From assembly GCA_020831625.1 (NCBI GenBank), contig JAFIGD010000004.1, positions 89,792 through 153,791 of the forward strand: a stretch of DNA of 64,000 nt, read 5' to 3'. Below, piece after piece: positions 45,002-53,970 of this stretch. The position numbers and the translations under genes were made by a program. Within the stretch, counting starts at the first letter, position 1. Every line of letters starts with the position of its first letter. The notes beneath the pieces are model-generated. The model saw only the letters and a list, made by a program, of their open reading frames with translations. It did no database searches and was not told the DNA's origin. The stretch is from Verrucomicrobiota bacterium (GTDB taxonomy: Bacteria > Verrucomicrobiota > Kiritimatiellia > SS1-B-03-39 > UBA6053).

Positions 45002-48000
45002 ATGCGTACTCTTACTCTTATCACGACATCCCTTTTCCTTGGATTCCTGAGCCTGCCGGGCTTCGGGCAGCATACCCCTGACGGGTTTTATGACGCCGTC
45101 CGCAGGGACACGGAATCCCTTGGCGCGGTGTCCACCCGCATGACCGGCACGCCCGAAAACGCCGAGGCCTCCCAATGGCTGGAGCGGGAGCTGCGGGAAC
45201 TGGAGAATGTTCAGATCTGGACCCATGAATTTCCCGTGTGGATGCCCCAAGTGGAGCGCGCGACCCTCACCGTGGACGCGGGGCCGATGGCCGGCACCCA
45301 CGAGGTGTTCCCGCTGTGGCCGGACCTGGTGCGGCTCAACACCACCGGTCCCGAAGGGATTCAGGGACAGGTGATCTACGTGGGGGACGGGTCCATGGCG
45401 AACCTTTCCGCCCGGAGCCTCCGCGGAAATATTGCCGCCATGGAGATGTCCGCCTACAACAATTGGAAACAGCCCTTCGCCATGAACGCGGCGGCCGTGC
45501 TTTTGCTGGGGTCTCCGGATGACCGGCAGGCGTCGCCGGCGGCCCAGGCCCAGTATCGTCCGCGGTATTACATTCCCGATGGAGACCTTGCCAATGCCAT
45601 TCGCGCTCAGGGTCTCTCAGACGCTGTTGTCCACAGTGACATGTCCTGGGAGCGGGTCACGGCCCGAAACCTGTATGCGCTGGTTCCGTCCGCTGAAAGC
45701 GGGAACGGGTTGTCCGCCGTGGCGATGGCCGCCGCGTATGACGCCATGAGCCTGGTGTTGGGCCAGGCCCCCGGAGCCGAAAATGCGCTTGATGCCGCGT
45801 TTCTCCTGAATCTGGCGCGCGAAACCGCGGCATCCCCCCCGCCCAGATCTGTCCTTTTTGCGTTTGTGGACGCCAATGCCATGAATCAGCTGGGTATGCG
45901 GCAGTTCCTGACCATGCTGACTGTGACCGAATCCGACACCACCCGTCTGGAATATGTCCGGGTCGATACGCGGCTGACGGAGGAGAACGATGAGCTGGTG
46001 GAACTCATGCTGGAGATCGGAACCGGCATAGAGGCGCTGGAACAGATTCACAATAAACGGAGATTCCGCGGGGTTCAGCGCGCGTTCAAGGATGTTTTGA
46101 GCCCGGAAATGCTAAGGCTGCGTGAAGACATTGCGCAATTGCGTCTGGATATTTACGCCGCGGAAAGAGAGCTGGCGGGGGCCGTTGACCGTGCGGATGA
46201 GCAAAGACAGATGGAGGCCGGGGCGGAGATTGACCGGTTGCGGGCCCTGTTGGAGGAGAACACGTCCCGGAACGCTTTTCTAAACCGAATTCTTCAGCAG
46301 GTGCTGACCCCTGCGCCGATCACGGAGGAGATCGTGCCTGAAGCCCTTCAAGTCCTGGAAAGGGCGGGAGCCCGGGTTGTGGACCAGGCTGCGTCCCAGC
46401 GGGAGCGCATGGATGCGTTCGTGCGCACCGATGAGATTCGCAACGAAATTCTGGCGGCCCTGGGCAAAGAGCCCGGAACCTCTCCGGTGGAATTTCTGGT
46501 CGGGGTGGACCTGTCCGATGCCGGCTTCACAGTCGGGCCCGGTCTTTTCGGGGGGCACCTGCAGCAGAACGCCGGCACGCAGGCCCGGGATTTTATCCGC
46601 TGGCTGAGACAAAACCTTGCAGACGAAAACCGCTCACTGTGGAACAATGCCCCCCCGGGCGTTCCGGCCAGCACCATTGATCACGCCTCACTGGTCGGGA
46701 CGGAAAGCCCCCGCAGTTTCAACTTCAGCAACACCGCGTTGCTGACCTCACCCGCGGCAAGCTTTCAAATGCCCGCCGTCACCTGGAAAACCCTGGGCGG
46801 GACCCGCGACAGGGTGGACACCCCCCGGGACCGTGTGGACCAACTGGACTGGGAGCGTTTGCACCCTCAAATCCTCGCCTCCCGGCAGGTGTTGTCCCAC
46901 ATGGTGTCCGATGAGACCTTCAACCCGTCCACCACCGGGTTTACGCGGGGTAATCCGACCTGGCGACGCCCCTGGGGATCCTTCGTGCGCGAATCTGTGG
47001 GTGAAACCGTCCCCCGGAATCCGGTGTCGGGCGCGTTGGTGACCCTGGTGCCCACGGGCTCCCTGAACGGAACGCTGCATGACGCGCCCGGCATTCGGCG
47101 TTATGAATTCGCCATGACCCGCGATGACGGAGGCTTCACCTTTCCCCCCATGGCCGGCGGGCTCCCGGCCCCGGTGGCACAAACCCACGTTTATGGCTTT
47201 CGGCTCGATGAACACGGCCGCATCACCCACGGACGGGCTGACAACACCAGCTCGGTTCAGGGCCATCTCTCCTCGGGATTCAATCTGAATGCCTGGGCCC
47301 GGCACGCCTCTCCCGCCAGGCTCATGGAGTTTGAGGGCCGCGAACTCAATGGTCCCGAATTCTTTGACCCCCGGTTTCTGGAACCGCTCTCGTCTTTTCA
47401 ACTGATCGACCCCATGACCGGCGGCCGCCCCCGGCAGGGGCAGTTCACCGTGATTGACGGACAAATGTGGGGCCTGCTGCCGCCGGACTCGCGCTGGCAA
47501 ATGATTCTGCGCGCCGGCACCGCCTCGAACCGGATGATCCTGATGAATCTGGACCGGGAACTGGCCGTCAATCCGGACATGCAGCCCCAGCAGGCCCTGC
47601 GCCGGGGCTTTGAGCTGGGAGAGCCGCTCCCCTCCACGCCCGCCCACGTTTCGGCGCGGGATTTCCACACCATCAATTCCTGGCGTCTGCAAACCTTCCA
47701 GAGCGCGGGAATCACCAGCAAAGTCCTTAACGATATCCACGCGGAAGCGGAGACGATGCTGACCAAAGCCGATGCGGCGCTGGAAACCGGGGCGGGGGAT
47801 CAGGTGGAACTGTATGCCATCCAGGCGCTGTCCAACGCCTTCCGGGTCTATGAGGCCCTGCTGGCGACCGGCAAGGATGTCACCCGCGGCGCGATTTTCC
47901 TGATGATTCTGATCGTTCCGTTTTCGGTGGCCATGGAACGCCTGTTGTTCTCCTGCGTGAAAATCGGCAGCCGGATTCAAATCAGTTTCGGGATATTTCT

Positions 48001-49942
48001 CGGCATGTCGCTCATGTTGTGGAGCTTTCACCCGGCGTTCCGGATCACCAACCAGCCGCTGATTATTCTCATGGCCTTCGCGGTGCTCCTGCTGAGTTTA
48101 TTTGTGATCATTCTGATTTTCCGCAAATTCGAAGCGGATCTGGAGGAGTTCCGCAGCAGGCAGGCGGAAAGCGGCGGGGCCACAGCCCGCCGCGGCGGCG
48201 TGATCAGCAGCGCGGTCTGGCTGGGCATTGCCAACATGCGGAAACGGAAGCTCCGCACCTTTCTGACCGCGATCACCATCGTGCTCATCACCTTTGCCCT
48301 GCTGGCGTTTTCTTCTGCCACCACCTACCAGAACAAACGGGATTTCGCCATTTCAAGCGCACCCCCTCCCTACGCCGGTGTCCTGATTAAAAAGCCGGCC
48401 ATGGCCCCGTTTCATCCCCGCGCCCTTTCCTATGTCACTGCGCTGGCCAGAGAATATCCGGTGATTCCCCGATACTGGGTGACCTCGACGGATCACGACT
48501 GGGCCCTGCACGCCCGCAATCTGGAAACCGGAGACCAGGCTTCGCTCCAGGGCGCTCTGGGGCTCTCCCCTCTGGAGTCCGGGCTGGCCGTTCCGGAGGA
48601 GTGGCTGGAGGGCTGGGAGCGTTTCAGGGAGGGGAACGCCTGTTTCCTCAGCGAATCCCAGGCCCAGGCCTTGAATCTATCCCCGGGTGACCGGGTCGGG
48701 CTGGGGGGCCGGGAGCTGATTCTCGCCGGCACGTTTGACCCCGCCACGGTTGAGGGGAGCCTCACCATGCTGGACGGCCAGTCACTGTTGCCGTTTGATT
48801 TCTCGATCCAATCGGATGCCGATTCGGGTTCCGCGCAGGCCGCCGGAAGCCTGGATGCCGATTCCATAGAGGGGGAGCAGGATTTACCCCGGATTCCCCC
48901 CGACTCCCTGATCATCATCCCGGACACTGTCGCCAGGGAACTGGGCGGATCCCTCCGCAGCATGGCCCTGGTCACCCCGGATCACGCCACCGCCGCGGAG
49001 CAGGTCCAGCTTCTCTCCAACGTGCTGGCTTTCCCGCTTTTCTACAGTACGGAAGAGGGAACCAATGTGATTGCCGCCGCCCCGCTGCTGCCCAATATTC
49101 CGCGCAATCTGTTGACGCCCCTTGTGCTTGCCGCTCTGATCATCTTCAACACCATGCTCAATTCCGTGGCGGAACGGAAACAGGAGATCTACATCTACAC
49201 CAGTTTGGGCCTGGCCCCCGTTCATGTGGGCATGCTTTTCCTCTCCGAGGCGGTGACCTACGGATTGATGGGGTCCGTGTTCGGCTATGTGGCCGGACAG
49301 GGCCTGGCGACCGTTTTGACCCACTTTGGTCTCATGGGCGGCATTACCCTCAACTACTCCGGTTCCAGTGTGATCCTCGTCATGGGGCTGGTCATTGGGG
49401 TGGTGGTGCTCTCGTCGCTGGTGCCCGCCATCATGGCCGGCAAGCTTGCCTCTCCGAGTGATGAGATGAAATGGACGGTTCCCCAGCCGGTGGACGGGAA
49501 AATCCGCGACCAGCTGCCCTTCACCGTGCACCGGGATGCCGCTCCGGGTCTGATCTCCTATATCCACAGCTATATGACGGCCCACGAGGACGGAACCATC
49601 GGTCATTTTTCCTCGGCGGACACCCGTCTGCTTCCTTCATCCGGGGAGACCGTCGTCGGACTGGAGGGAACCCTGTGGCTCGCGCCGTATGACCTTGGCG
49701 TTCGGCAGGACTTGTCCATCCGCATTGTGCCCGATGCAGAGGAGGGGGAAGAGGTTTGCAAGATTTTGATCGAACTCACGCACGTCGCCGGTCAGATAAA
49801 CTCCTGGTGGAAACAGAACCGCAGTTTCCTCAAAGACCTCCGCAATCAGTTGCTGGGATGGCGAAAAGTCCCCACGGAGCGGATTCTTCAGTATATTGAT
49901 GAGTTTGAAGCGAAACGTGTACAAGAAAGCGCCCGGAGTTGA
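45002..49942 (+). CDS. Giant fusion: degenerate M28-like extracytoplasmic part plus FtsX/MacB-type membrane part
   Basis: 1646 residues. A signal peptide (~1-22) leads to a ~930-residue extracytoplasmic region. This holds a PA-like insert (~115-185) and an M28-like core (NLYALVPSAESG to VLFAFVDANAMNQLGMRQF, ~225-295). The metal-ligand positions look lost: AMAAAYDAM stands where HxD is expected and DANAM where EE is expected. A coiled coil follows (~370-440), then a carboxypeptidase-regulatory-like beta domain (~675-760). From ~963 come three helices, a MacB-like helix (LRTFLTAITIVLITFALLAF), a second periplasmic domain (~1115-1360) and FtsX helices (LLTPLVLAALIIFNTMLNSVAERKQEI). A ~150-residue soluble tail ends it. 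ATPases encoded downstream would drive it. Confidence 0.8.
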   Translation: MRTLTLITTSLFLGFLSLPGFGQHTPDGFYDAVRRDTESLGAVSTRMTGTPENAEASQWLERELRELENVQIWTHEFPVWMPQVERATLTVDAGPMAGTHEVFPLWPDLVRLNTTGPEGIQGQVIYVGDGSMANLSARSLRGNIAAMEMSAYNNWKQPFAMNAAAVLLLGSPDDRQASPAAQAQYRPRYYIPDGDLANAIRAQGLSDAVVHSDMSWERVTARNLYALVPSAESGNGLSAVAMAAAYDAMSLVLGQAPGAENALDAAFLLNLARETAASPPPRSVLFAFVDANAMNQLGMRQFLTMLTVTESDTTRLEYVRVDTRLTEENDELVELMLEIGTGIEALEQIHNKRRFRGVQRAFKDVLSPEMLRLREDIAQLRLDIYAAERELAGAVDRADEQRQMEAGAEIDRLRALLEENTSRNAFLNRILQQVLTPAPITEEIVPEALQVLERAGARVVDQAASQRERMDAFVRTDEIRNEILAALGKEPGTSPVEFLVGVDLSDAGFTVGPGLFGGHLQQNAGTQARDFIRWLRQNLADENRSLWNNAPPGVPASTIDHASLVGTESPRSFNFSNTALLTSPAASFQMPAVTWKTLGGTRDRVDTPRDRVDQLDWERLHPQILASRQVLSHMVSDETFNPSTTGFTRGNPTWRRPWGSFVRESVGETVPRNPVSGALVTLVPTGSLNGTLHDAPGIRRYEFAMTRDDGGFTFPPMAGGLPAPVAQTHVYGFRLDEHGRITHGRADNTSSVQGHLSSGFNLNAWARHASPARLMEFEGRELNGPEFFDPRFLEPLSSFQLIDPMTGGRPRQGQFTVIDGQMWGLLPPDSRWQMILRAGTASNRMILMNLDRELAVNPDMQPQQALRRGFELGEPLPSTPAHVSARDFHTINSWRLQTFQSAGITSKVLNDIHAEAETMLTKADAALETGAGDQVELYAIQALSNAFRVYEALLATGKDVTRGAIFLMILIVPFSVAMERLLFSCVKIGSRIQISFGIFLGMSLMLWSFHPAFRITNQPLIILMAFAVLLLSLFVIILIFRKFEADLEEFRSRQAESGGATARRGGVISSAVWLGIANMRKRKLRTFLTAITIVLITFALLAFSSATTYQNKRDFAISSAPPPYAGVLIKKPAMAPFHPRALSYVTALAREYPVIPRYWVTSTDHDWALHARNLETGDQASLQGALGLSPLESGLAVPEEWLEGWERFREGNACFLSESQAQALNLSPGDRVGLGGRELILAGTFDPATVEGSLTMLDGQSLLPFDFSIQSDADSGSAQAAGSLDADSIEGEQDLPRIPPDSLIIIPDTVARELGGSLRSMALVTPDHATAAEQVQLLSNVLAFPLFYSTEEGTNVIAAAPLLPNIPRNLLTPLVLAALIIFNTMLNSVAERKQEIYIYTSLGLAPVHVGMLFLSEAVTYGLMGSVFGYVAGQGLATVLTHFGLMGGITLNYSGSSVILVMGLVIGVVVLSSLVPAIMAGKLASPSDEMKWTVPQPVDGKIRDQLPFTVHRDAAPGLISYIHSYMTAHEDGTIGHFSSADTRLLPSSGETVVGLEGTLWLAPYDLGVRQDLSIRIVPDAEEGEEVCKILIELTHVAGQINSWWKQNRSFLKDLRNQLLGWRKVPTERILQYIDEFEAKRVQESARS

Positions 49943-49952
49943 GGTATTTATC

Positions 49953-51953
49953 ATGAGCATGAGAGAAGATAAAGAGTTTCAAGAATTCCGGGACCTGATG
50001 AAGCGTCCCGATCATTTTGAGGACGGTTTCAACATGAGCACGGTCCTCATGGGCCTGTTTGTCGGGCTGATTATGGCGCCCGCCTCGGTGTACATGAATT
50101 TGGTGGCCGGACTGCACATGGGCTCCGCCGCCCAGTGGGTGACGGTGCTGCTGTATGTGGAAATCGCCCGCCGTGCCTTCAAAAAGCTGAAAAGACCTGA
50201 GATTTTCGTGCTGTTCTACATGTGCGGCGCCGCGATGGCGGCCGGAGGGCAGGGCTGGTTGTGGCGCCAGTTTATCGCCCAAAGCGAAGAACTCCGGAAA
50301 ATGGGACTTTTGGAGTACATCCCGCACTGGTACGCCCCCACCAACCCTGAGGTGCTGGCCAACCGGAGTTTCTTCATGATCGAGTGGCTCTGGCCGCTGG
50401 CAATCGGTGCCCTCACCCTGCTTCTGGGGCGAATCGACAACTTCGGCCTGGGGTATCTTCTGTACCGCCTGACAGCCGATGTGGAGGAACTGCCTTTCCC
50501 CATGGCACCGGTCGGCGCGGCGGGAATGACCGCGCTGGCGGACGCATCGGAGGACAAGGAGACCTGGCGGTACCGGGTCTTTGCCATGGGCGCGGCCATC
50601 GGGATTGCCTTTGGAGCGTTGTATATCGGATTGCCCGCCATCACCGGCGCGATTTTCGCGGAGCCCATCCGCTTGATTCCCATTCCGTTTGTGGACCTGA
50701 CCGGCTACACGCAGAACACCCTCCAGGCCACGCCGGTCATGATCAGTTTCGACCTTGGGCTCGTGGTGACCGGCATGGTGATGCCGTTTATGGCGGTGAT
50801 CGGGTCTCTCTTCGGCGTCCTGTTCACCATGTTTTTCAACCCCACACTTTACAACCAGGGGATTCTCAACGGATGGGAGCCGGGGCTCAGCGCGATTGAA
50901 ACCGTGCGCTCCAACATCTTCGATTTTTACTTCAGTTTCAACCTCGGCCTCATGATCGCGGTGGCGCTCATCGGCTTTCTCCACATGGGGAGCAAGTTTA
51001 AAGCGAAACGCAGGGAAATGGATGAAATGGGCCGGACAAAAGTGGATTGGAGCAAGCTGTTCAATCCTCCGGAGGGCCGCGGCGACATTCCCATCTGGCT
51101 GGGCCTGGTGATTTACATCGTCTCCACGCTCCTCTACATCTGGATCGCGTGGTCTCTGGTCAACCGCTTCTCCGGTCCGCTGACTCACGGGGCCTTTCCG
51201 CTGTGGCTTTTGATTTTCTATGGATTCGTCTACACGCCCATTATGTCCTATATTGCGGCGCGAATGGAGGGGATCGTCGGCCGCCAGTTCACCCTGCCGT
51301 TTGTGCGGGAGGCGACTTTTATCCTCTCCGGCTACAAAGGTGCGGCGATCTGGTTCGCGCCCATCCCGATGCACAACCACGCCACCCAGGTGGAACAGTT
51401 CCGGGAAATGGAACTCACGGGCACCAAATTCACCTCCCTGATGAAAGCTGAGGCGCTCACCTATCCCCTCATGATCATCGGAACCTTGATCTTCGCCCAA
51501 TTTATCTGGAACATGGGGCCGGTGCCGAGCGAAATGTTCCCCTACGCGAACGAGTTCTGGGAACTCAACGCCTACAATCAGGGCCTGATCTGGACTTCCA
51601 CCATGCCGGACGCGGGAATCAGTCCCTTCCAGGAAGCGTTCCGCCCGGAATATCTGGGTGCCGGACTGGGGCTGGCGATGGCTCTGTATGGCGTGCTGGC
51701 GCATTTCAATCTCCCCGTGTTCCTGGTCTACGGCATGGTCCGCGGGCTGGACCAGTCTCTCCCCCACGCCATTATCCCCACCGTCCTCGGCGCCGTGATC
51801 GGTCGTTTTGGCTGCCGGAAATGGTTCGGCGATAAGTGGCCCCAGTACCGCATTGTGTTCGCGGCCGGATTCGGTGCCGGCCTGGGCCTCGCCACCATGT
51901 TTGCCCTGGGTTTCGTGTTTATGTCCAAAAGCGCAAACCTCCTGCCGATTTAA
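49953..51953 (+). CDS. OPT-like polytopic membrane protein, second of a pair
   Basis: A 666-residue protein with about 14 helices. MAPASVYMNLVAGLHMGSAAQWVTVLLYVEIARR matches the N-terminal OPT pattern and EELPFPMAPVGAAGMTALAD the LPFP loop at residues 180-183. The ATG at 49953 is 10 bases after the giant gene's stop and follows GGAGTTGAGG; an earlier in-frame start at 49896 would overlap it by 47 bases and adds polar residues. It is expected in the inner membrane. The pairing with an FtsX fusion and ATPases is unusual, because OPT proteins normally need no ATPase. Confidence 0.72.
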   Translation: MSMREDKEFQEFRDLMKRPDHFEDGFNMSTVLMGLFVGLIMAPASVYMNLVAGLHMGSAAQWVTVLLYVEIARRAFKKLKRPEIFVLFYMCGAAMAAGGQGWLWRQFIAQSEELRKMGLLEYIPHWYAPTNPEVLANRSFFMIEWLWPLAIGALTLLLGRIDNFGLGYLLYRLTADVEELPFPMAPVGAAGMTALADASEDKETWRYRVFAMGAAIGIAFGALYIGLPAITGAIFAEPIRLIPIPFVDLTGYTQNTLQATPVMISFDLGLVVTGMVMPFMAVIGSLFGVLFTMFFNPTLYNQGILNGWEPGLSAIETVRSNIFDFYFSFNLGLMIAVALIGFLHMGSKFKAKRREMDEMGRTKVDWSKLFNPPEGRGDIPIWLGLVIYIVSTLLYIWIAWSLVNRFSGPLTHGAFPLWLLIFYGFVYTPIMSYIAARMEGIVGRQFTLPFVREATFILSGYKGAAIWFAPIPMHNHATQVEQFREMELTGTKFTSLMKAEALTYPLMIIGTLIFAQFIWNMGPVPSEMFPYANEFWELNAYNQGLIWTSTMPDAGISPFQEAFRPEYLGAGLGLAMALYGVLAHFNLPVFLVYGMVRGLDQSLPHAIIPTVLGAVIGRFGCRKWFGDKWPQYRIVFAAGFGAGLGLATMFALGFVFMSKSANLLPI

Positions 51954-51971
51954 CCCCGAAGAGATCACCCA

Positions 51972-52913
51972 TTGTCACATTCACGCTCCAAAACGAACAC
52001 TCCCGCTCCCGGGCTTTCCCGGGAGACGCGCCCGCTGGCCTGGTCGGGATGGCGGCTGCGGGTCCCCGCCAATTGGCGTCCGGTCAAGCTGGAGGGGACC
52101 TTCACCAAGGGCGCGATGTTTATCGGAGATGATGTCAGCCCTTACCTGATGCTGCGCTGGTGGCGGCCGCTGTTGGAAGGGCAGAAGCAATTCGACTTCG
52201 CGGCCTGGCTGGACTACCGCTTCAAAAAACTCCACGCCCTGCCGCAGAAAAATCCTCCCGCCCCTCCCGGGGTGGACCAAAGCGCCTGGGTGAAGGATCT
52301 GGAGACAAAAAACAACAAAAGCCGCACCGTCTGGTACGGGTACAAGGCGTCGGCCGAAACCGTGATTGAGATCCTCATGACCTCGCTGACGCCTTCCGAC
52401 ATCCGGAAAAGGATCATTGAGGATGTGATGCCCACCCTGGAGATCGCCTCCAAGGAGGACCCGATCACCTGGGATCTGTTTTCAACCCGCTTTCAGTCCC
52501 CTCCCGGCTTTCTTCTCGACACCCATCACCTTTACTCCGGCGATGTGGCCCTCAGACTGGTCAAAGGCCGTGAAACCCTGATCCTCCGCACGGTGTATCC
52601 CGCGGGACTGGCGCTGTCCCGCCGCAAGCTGCCCAACTGGCTGGACAGCTCCCCCTTTCTTGAGCGCCGAAAAAACCGGAACACCACGCTGGAGGACTGG
52701 TCCTCCGGAAAAATCAAAGGCATCCAGCGCCGCGGATGGAAGCGTCTTCCCTTTCCCCTGGGCAGGGTCAAACCCAACTACAGCACCGTGATTGCCGCCG
52801 TGGATGAAGAGCGCGACCGGCTGCTGATTGCGGAGCACCGGACCTCCGGGCCGGATGCGCCTTTCCTGACGCAGGAGGCTTTGGCACACATGAACCGGGA
52901 TTCCGACACATGA
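51972..52913 (+). CDS. Unrecognised 313-residue cytoplasmic protein, conserved-cluster member
   Basis: I do not recognise this protein. It has no signal or membrane segment. The N-terminal part (SGWRLRVPANWRPVKLEGTF, then GAMFIGDDVSPYLMLRWWRP) looks like a small beta-sandwich; a basic helical part follows (FDFAAWLDYRFKKL), then a beta-rich C-half (LYSGDVALRLVKGRETLILRTVYPAGLAL). The TTG start is weakly supported; no ATG is near, and 18 bases separate it from the OPT-like gene. It overlaps the PqqD-like gene by 4 bases (ATGA), so the two are made together and may form a complex. Confidence 0.65.
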   Translation: MSHSRSKTNTPAPGLSRETRPLAWSGWRLRVPANWRPVKLEGTFTKGAMFIGDDVSPYLMLRWWRPLLEGQKQFDFAAWLDYRFKKLHALPQKNPPAPPGVDQSAWVKDLETKNNKSRTVWYGYKASAETVIEILMTSLTPSDIRKRIIEDVMPTLEIASKEDPITWDLFSTRFQSPPGFLLDTHHLYSGDVALRLVKGRETLILRTVYPAGLALSRRKLPNWLDSSPFLERRKNRNTTLEDWSSGKIKGIQRRGWKRLPFPLGRVKPNYSTVIAAVDEERDRLLIAEHRTSGPDAPFLTQEALAHMNRDSDT

Positions 52914-53299
52914 AGCGCAATCCAAAACATCTCGACTTTAACCGGAAGCAGGCCCTCGATGCAAAGCCGGTGGCTTTTCCGCCGGTCCGGACGGAAACCA
53001 AAGGGGAGAAATTCTATGTCACCCTGGAATTTGTCCGCCCCCGCTGGCAGCGGGTTCTCGGAGCGGACAAACTGTGCGAGCGCTCCTTCGGACTGGATGC
53101 GTACGGGCGGGATGTCTATGCCGCCTGCGACGGAAAGACGCCCGTCAAAGTCATCATCAAACGCTTTGCGAAAAAATATCATATCGATCCCGCGGAAGCG
53201 GAACGCAATCTCACGATGTTCTTGAAAACGCTGATTGGCAAAGGTCTGGTCGGGATTCCGCTGACCGACCGCGACGCCATCCCCGAGGAGGCAAAATGA
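52910..53299 (+). CDS. PqqD-like winged-helix protein
   Basis: A 129-residue protein. The C-terminal ~75 residues fit the PqqD fold: FGLDAYGRDVYAACDGKTPVKVIIKRFAKKYHIDPAEAERNLTMFLKTLIGKGLVGI, where the DG-K/T turn and three helices match. PqqD domains bind leader peptides of ribosomally made peptides, yet there is no radical-SAM or precursor gene beside it. The N-terminal ~50 residues are basic. It overlaps both neighbours by 4 bases, so it is translated with the unknown protein and the FtsX-like permease. A regulatory or substrate-recognition role in the transporter cluster is inferred. Confidence 0.75.
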   Translation: MKRNPKHLDFNRKQALDAKPVAFPPVRTETKGEKFYVTLEFVRPRWQRVLGADKLCERSFGLDAYGRDVYAACDGKTPVKVIIKRFAKKYHIDPAEAERNLTMFLKTLIGKGLVGIPLTDRDAIPEEAK

Positions 53300-53970
53300 A
53301 TCATGACCCGCAACGCAGGGCGAACGAAGAGGAAATCCAGCCTCTCCCCCTGCATAAAATCGTCCGGATTGCCGTCCGGGGCATCAAAGTGAGGATTTGG
53401 CGGTCCGTGCTGGTGGTCAGCGGCATTGTCCTCGCGATGGCTTTTCTCAGTTATATCCTCTGTTCCGATGCGTTTGCGAGGAATGTGATGGACTACGGAT
53501 CCCGCGACCTCATCCGCCACCTCATCGCGGAGGGGATTCTCAATCCCGAAACCCTTGCCGACCAGCGGGTGCAGACCTACTGGGTGGCGGGTCTGGCTCT
53601 CCTGATCAGTCTGGCGGGCATCATGAACGCGATGCTGATGAGCGTGACCGAGCGCTTCCGCGAAATCGGCACCATGAAATGCCTGGGGGCCCTCACCAGT
53701 TTTATTATGAAACTTTTTCTTATCGAAAGTCTCTTTGCCGGTGTCCTGGGAACCACCCTGGGCCTGATCATCGGATTCGGACTGGCCTACGTCGAAGGGT
53801 ACTTCACCTATGGCGCCGAGGTGACCGCTCTGTTTCCGCCGGCGCATCTGTTGCTCAGCATTCTCTTTTGTTTCATCACCGGAATCCTGCTCACCCTTTT
53901 GGGCGCCATTTACCCGGCCCGTCTGGCCGCGAAAATGTCCCCGGTCATGGCCTTACGGAGCGAAATGTGA
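53296..53970 (+). CDS. Short FtsX-like ABC permease lacking a large periplasmic domain
   Basis: A 224-residue permease with one helix at ~38-58 (SVLVVSGIVLAMAFLSYI), only ~55 residues of loop, then three helices. NAMLMSVTERFREIGTMKCLGAL is the FtsX/MacB coupling motif after the second helix, and LLGAIYPARLAAKMSPVMALR is the usual end. MacB and LolC/E have ~200 extra periplasmic residues here. The missing domain may be supplied by the giant fusion. The ATG overlaps the PqqD-like stop; the stop overlaps the next ATPase start as GTGA. Confidence 0.85.
   Translation: MNHDPQRRANEEEIQPLPLHKIVRIAVRGIKVRIWRSVLVVSGIVLAMAFLSYILCSDAFARNVMDYGSRDLIRHLIAEGILNPETLADQRVQTYWVAGLALLISLAGIMNAMLMSVTERFREIGTMKCLGALTSFIMKLFLIESLFAGVLGTTLGLIIGFGLAYVEGYFTYGAEVTALFPPAHLLLSILFCFITGILLTLLGAIYPARLAAKMSPVMALRSEM

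Noticed and set aside
49830..51968. A 712-codon frame opposite the second OPT-like gene
   Set aside because: Histidine- and arginine-rich antisense reading with no hydrophobic or catalytic pattern; the plus-strand gene has clear membrane helices.
52910..53299. A complete RiPP biosynthetic locus around the PqqD-like gene
   Set aside because: No radical-SAM, cyclase or plausible precursor peptide was found among the neighbours.
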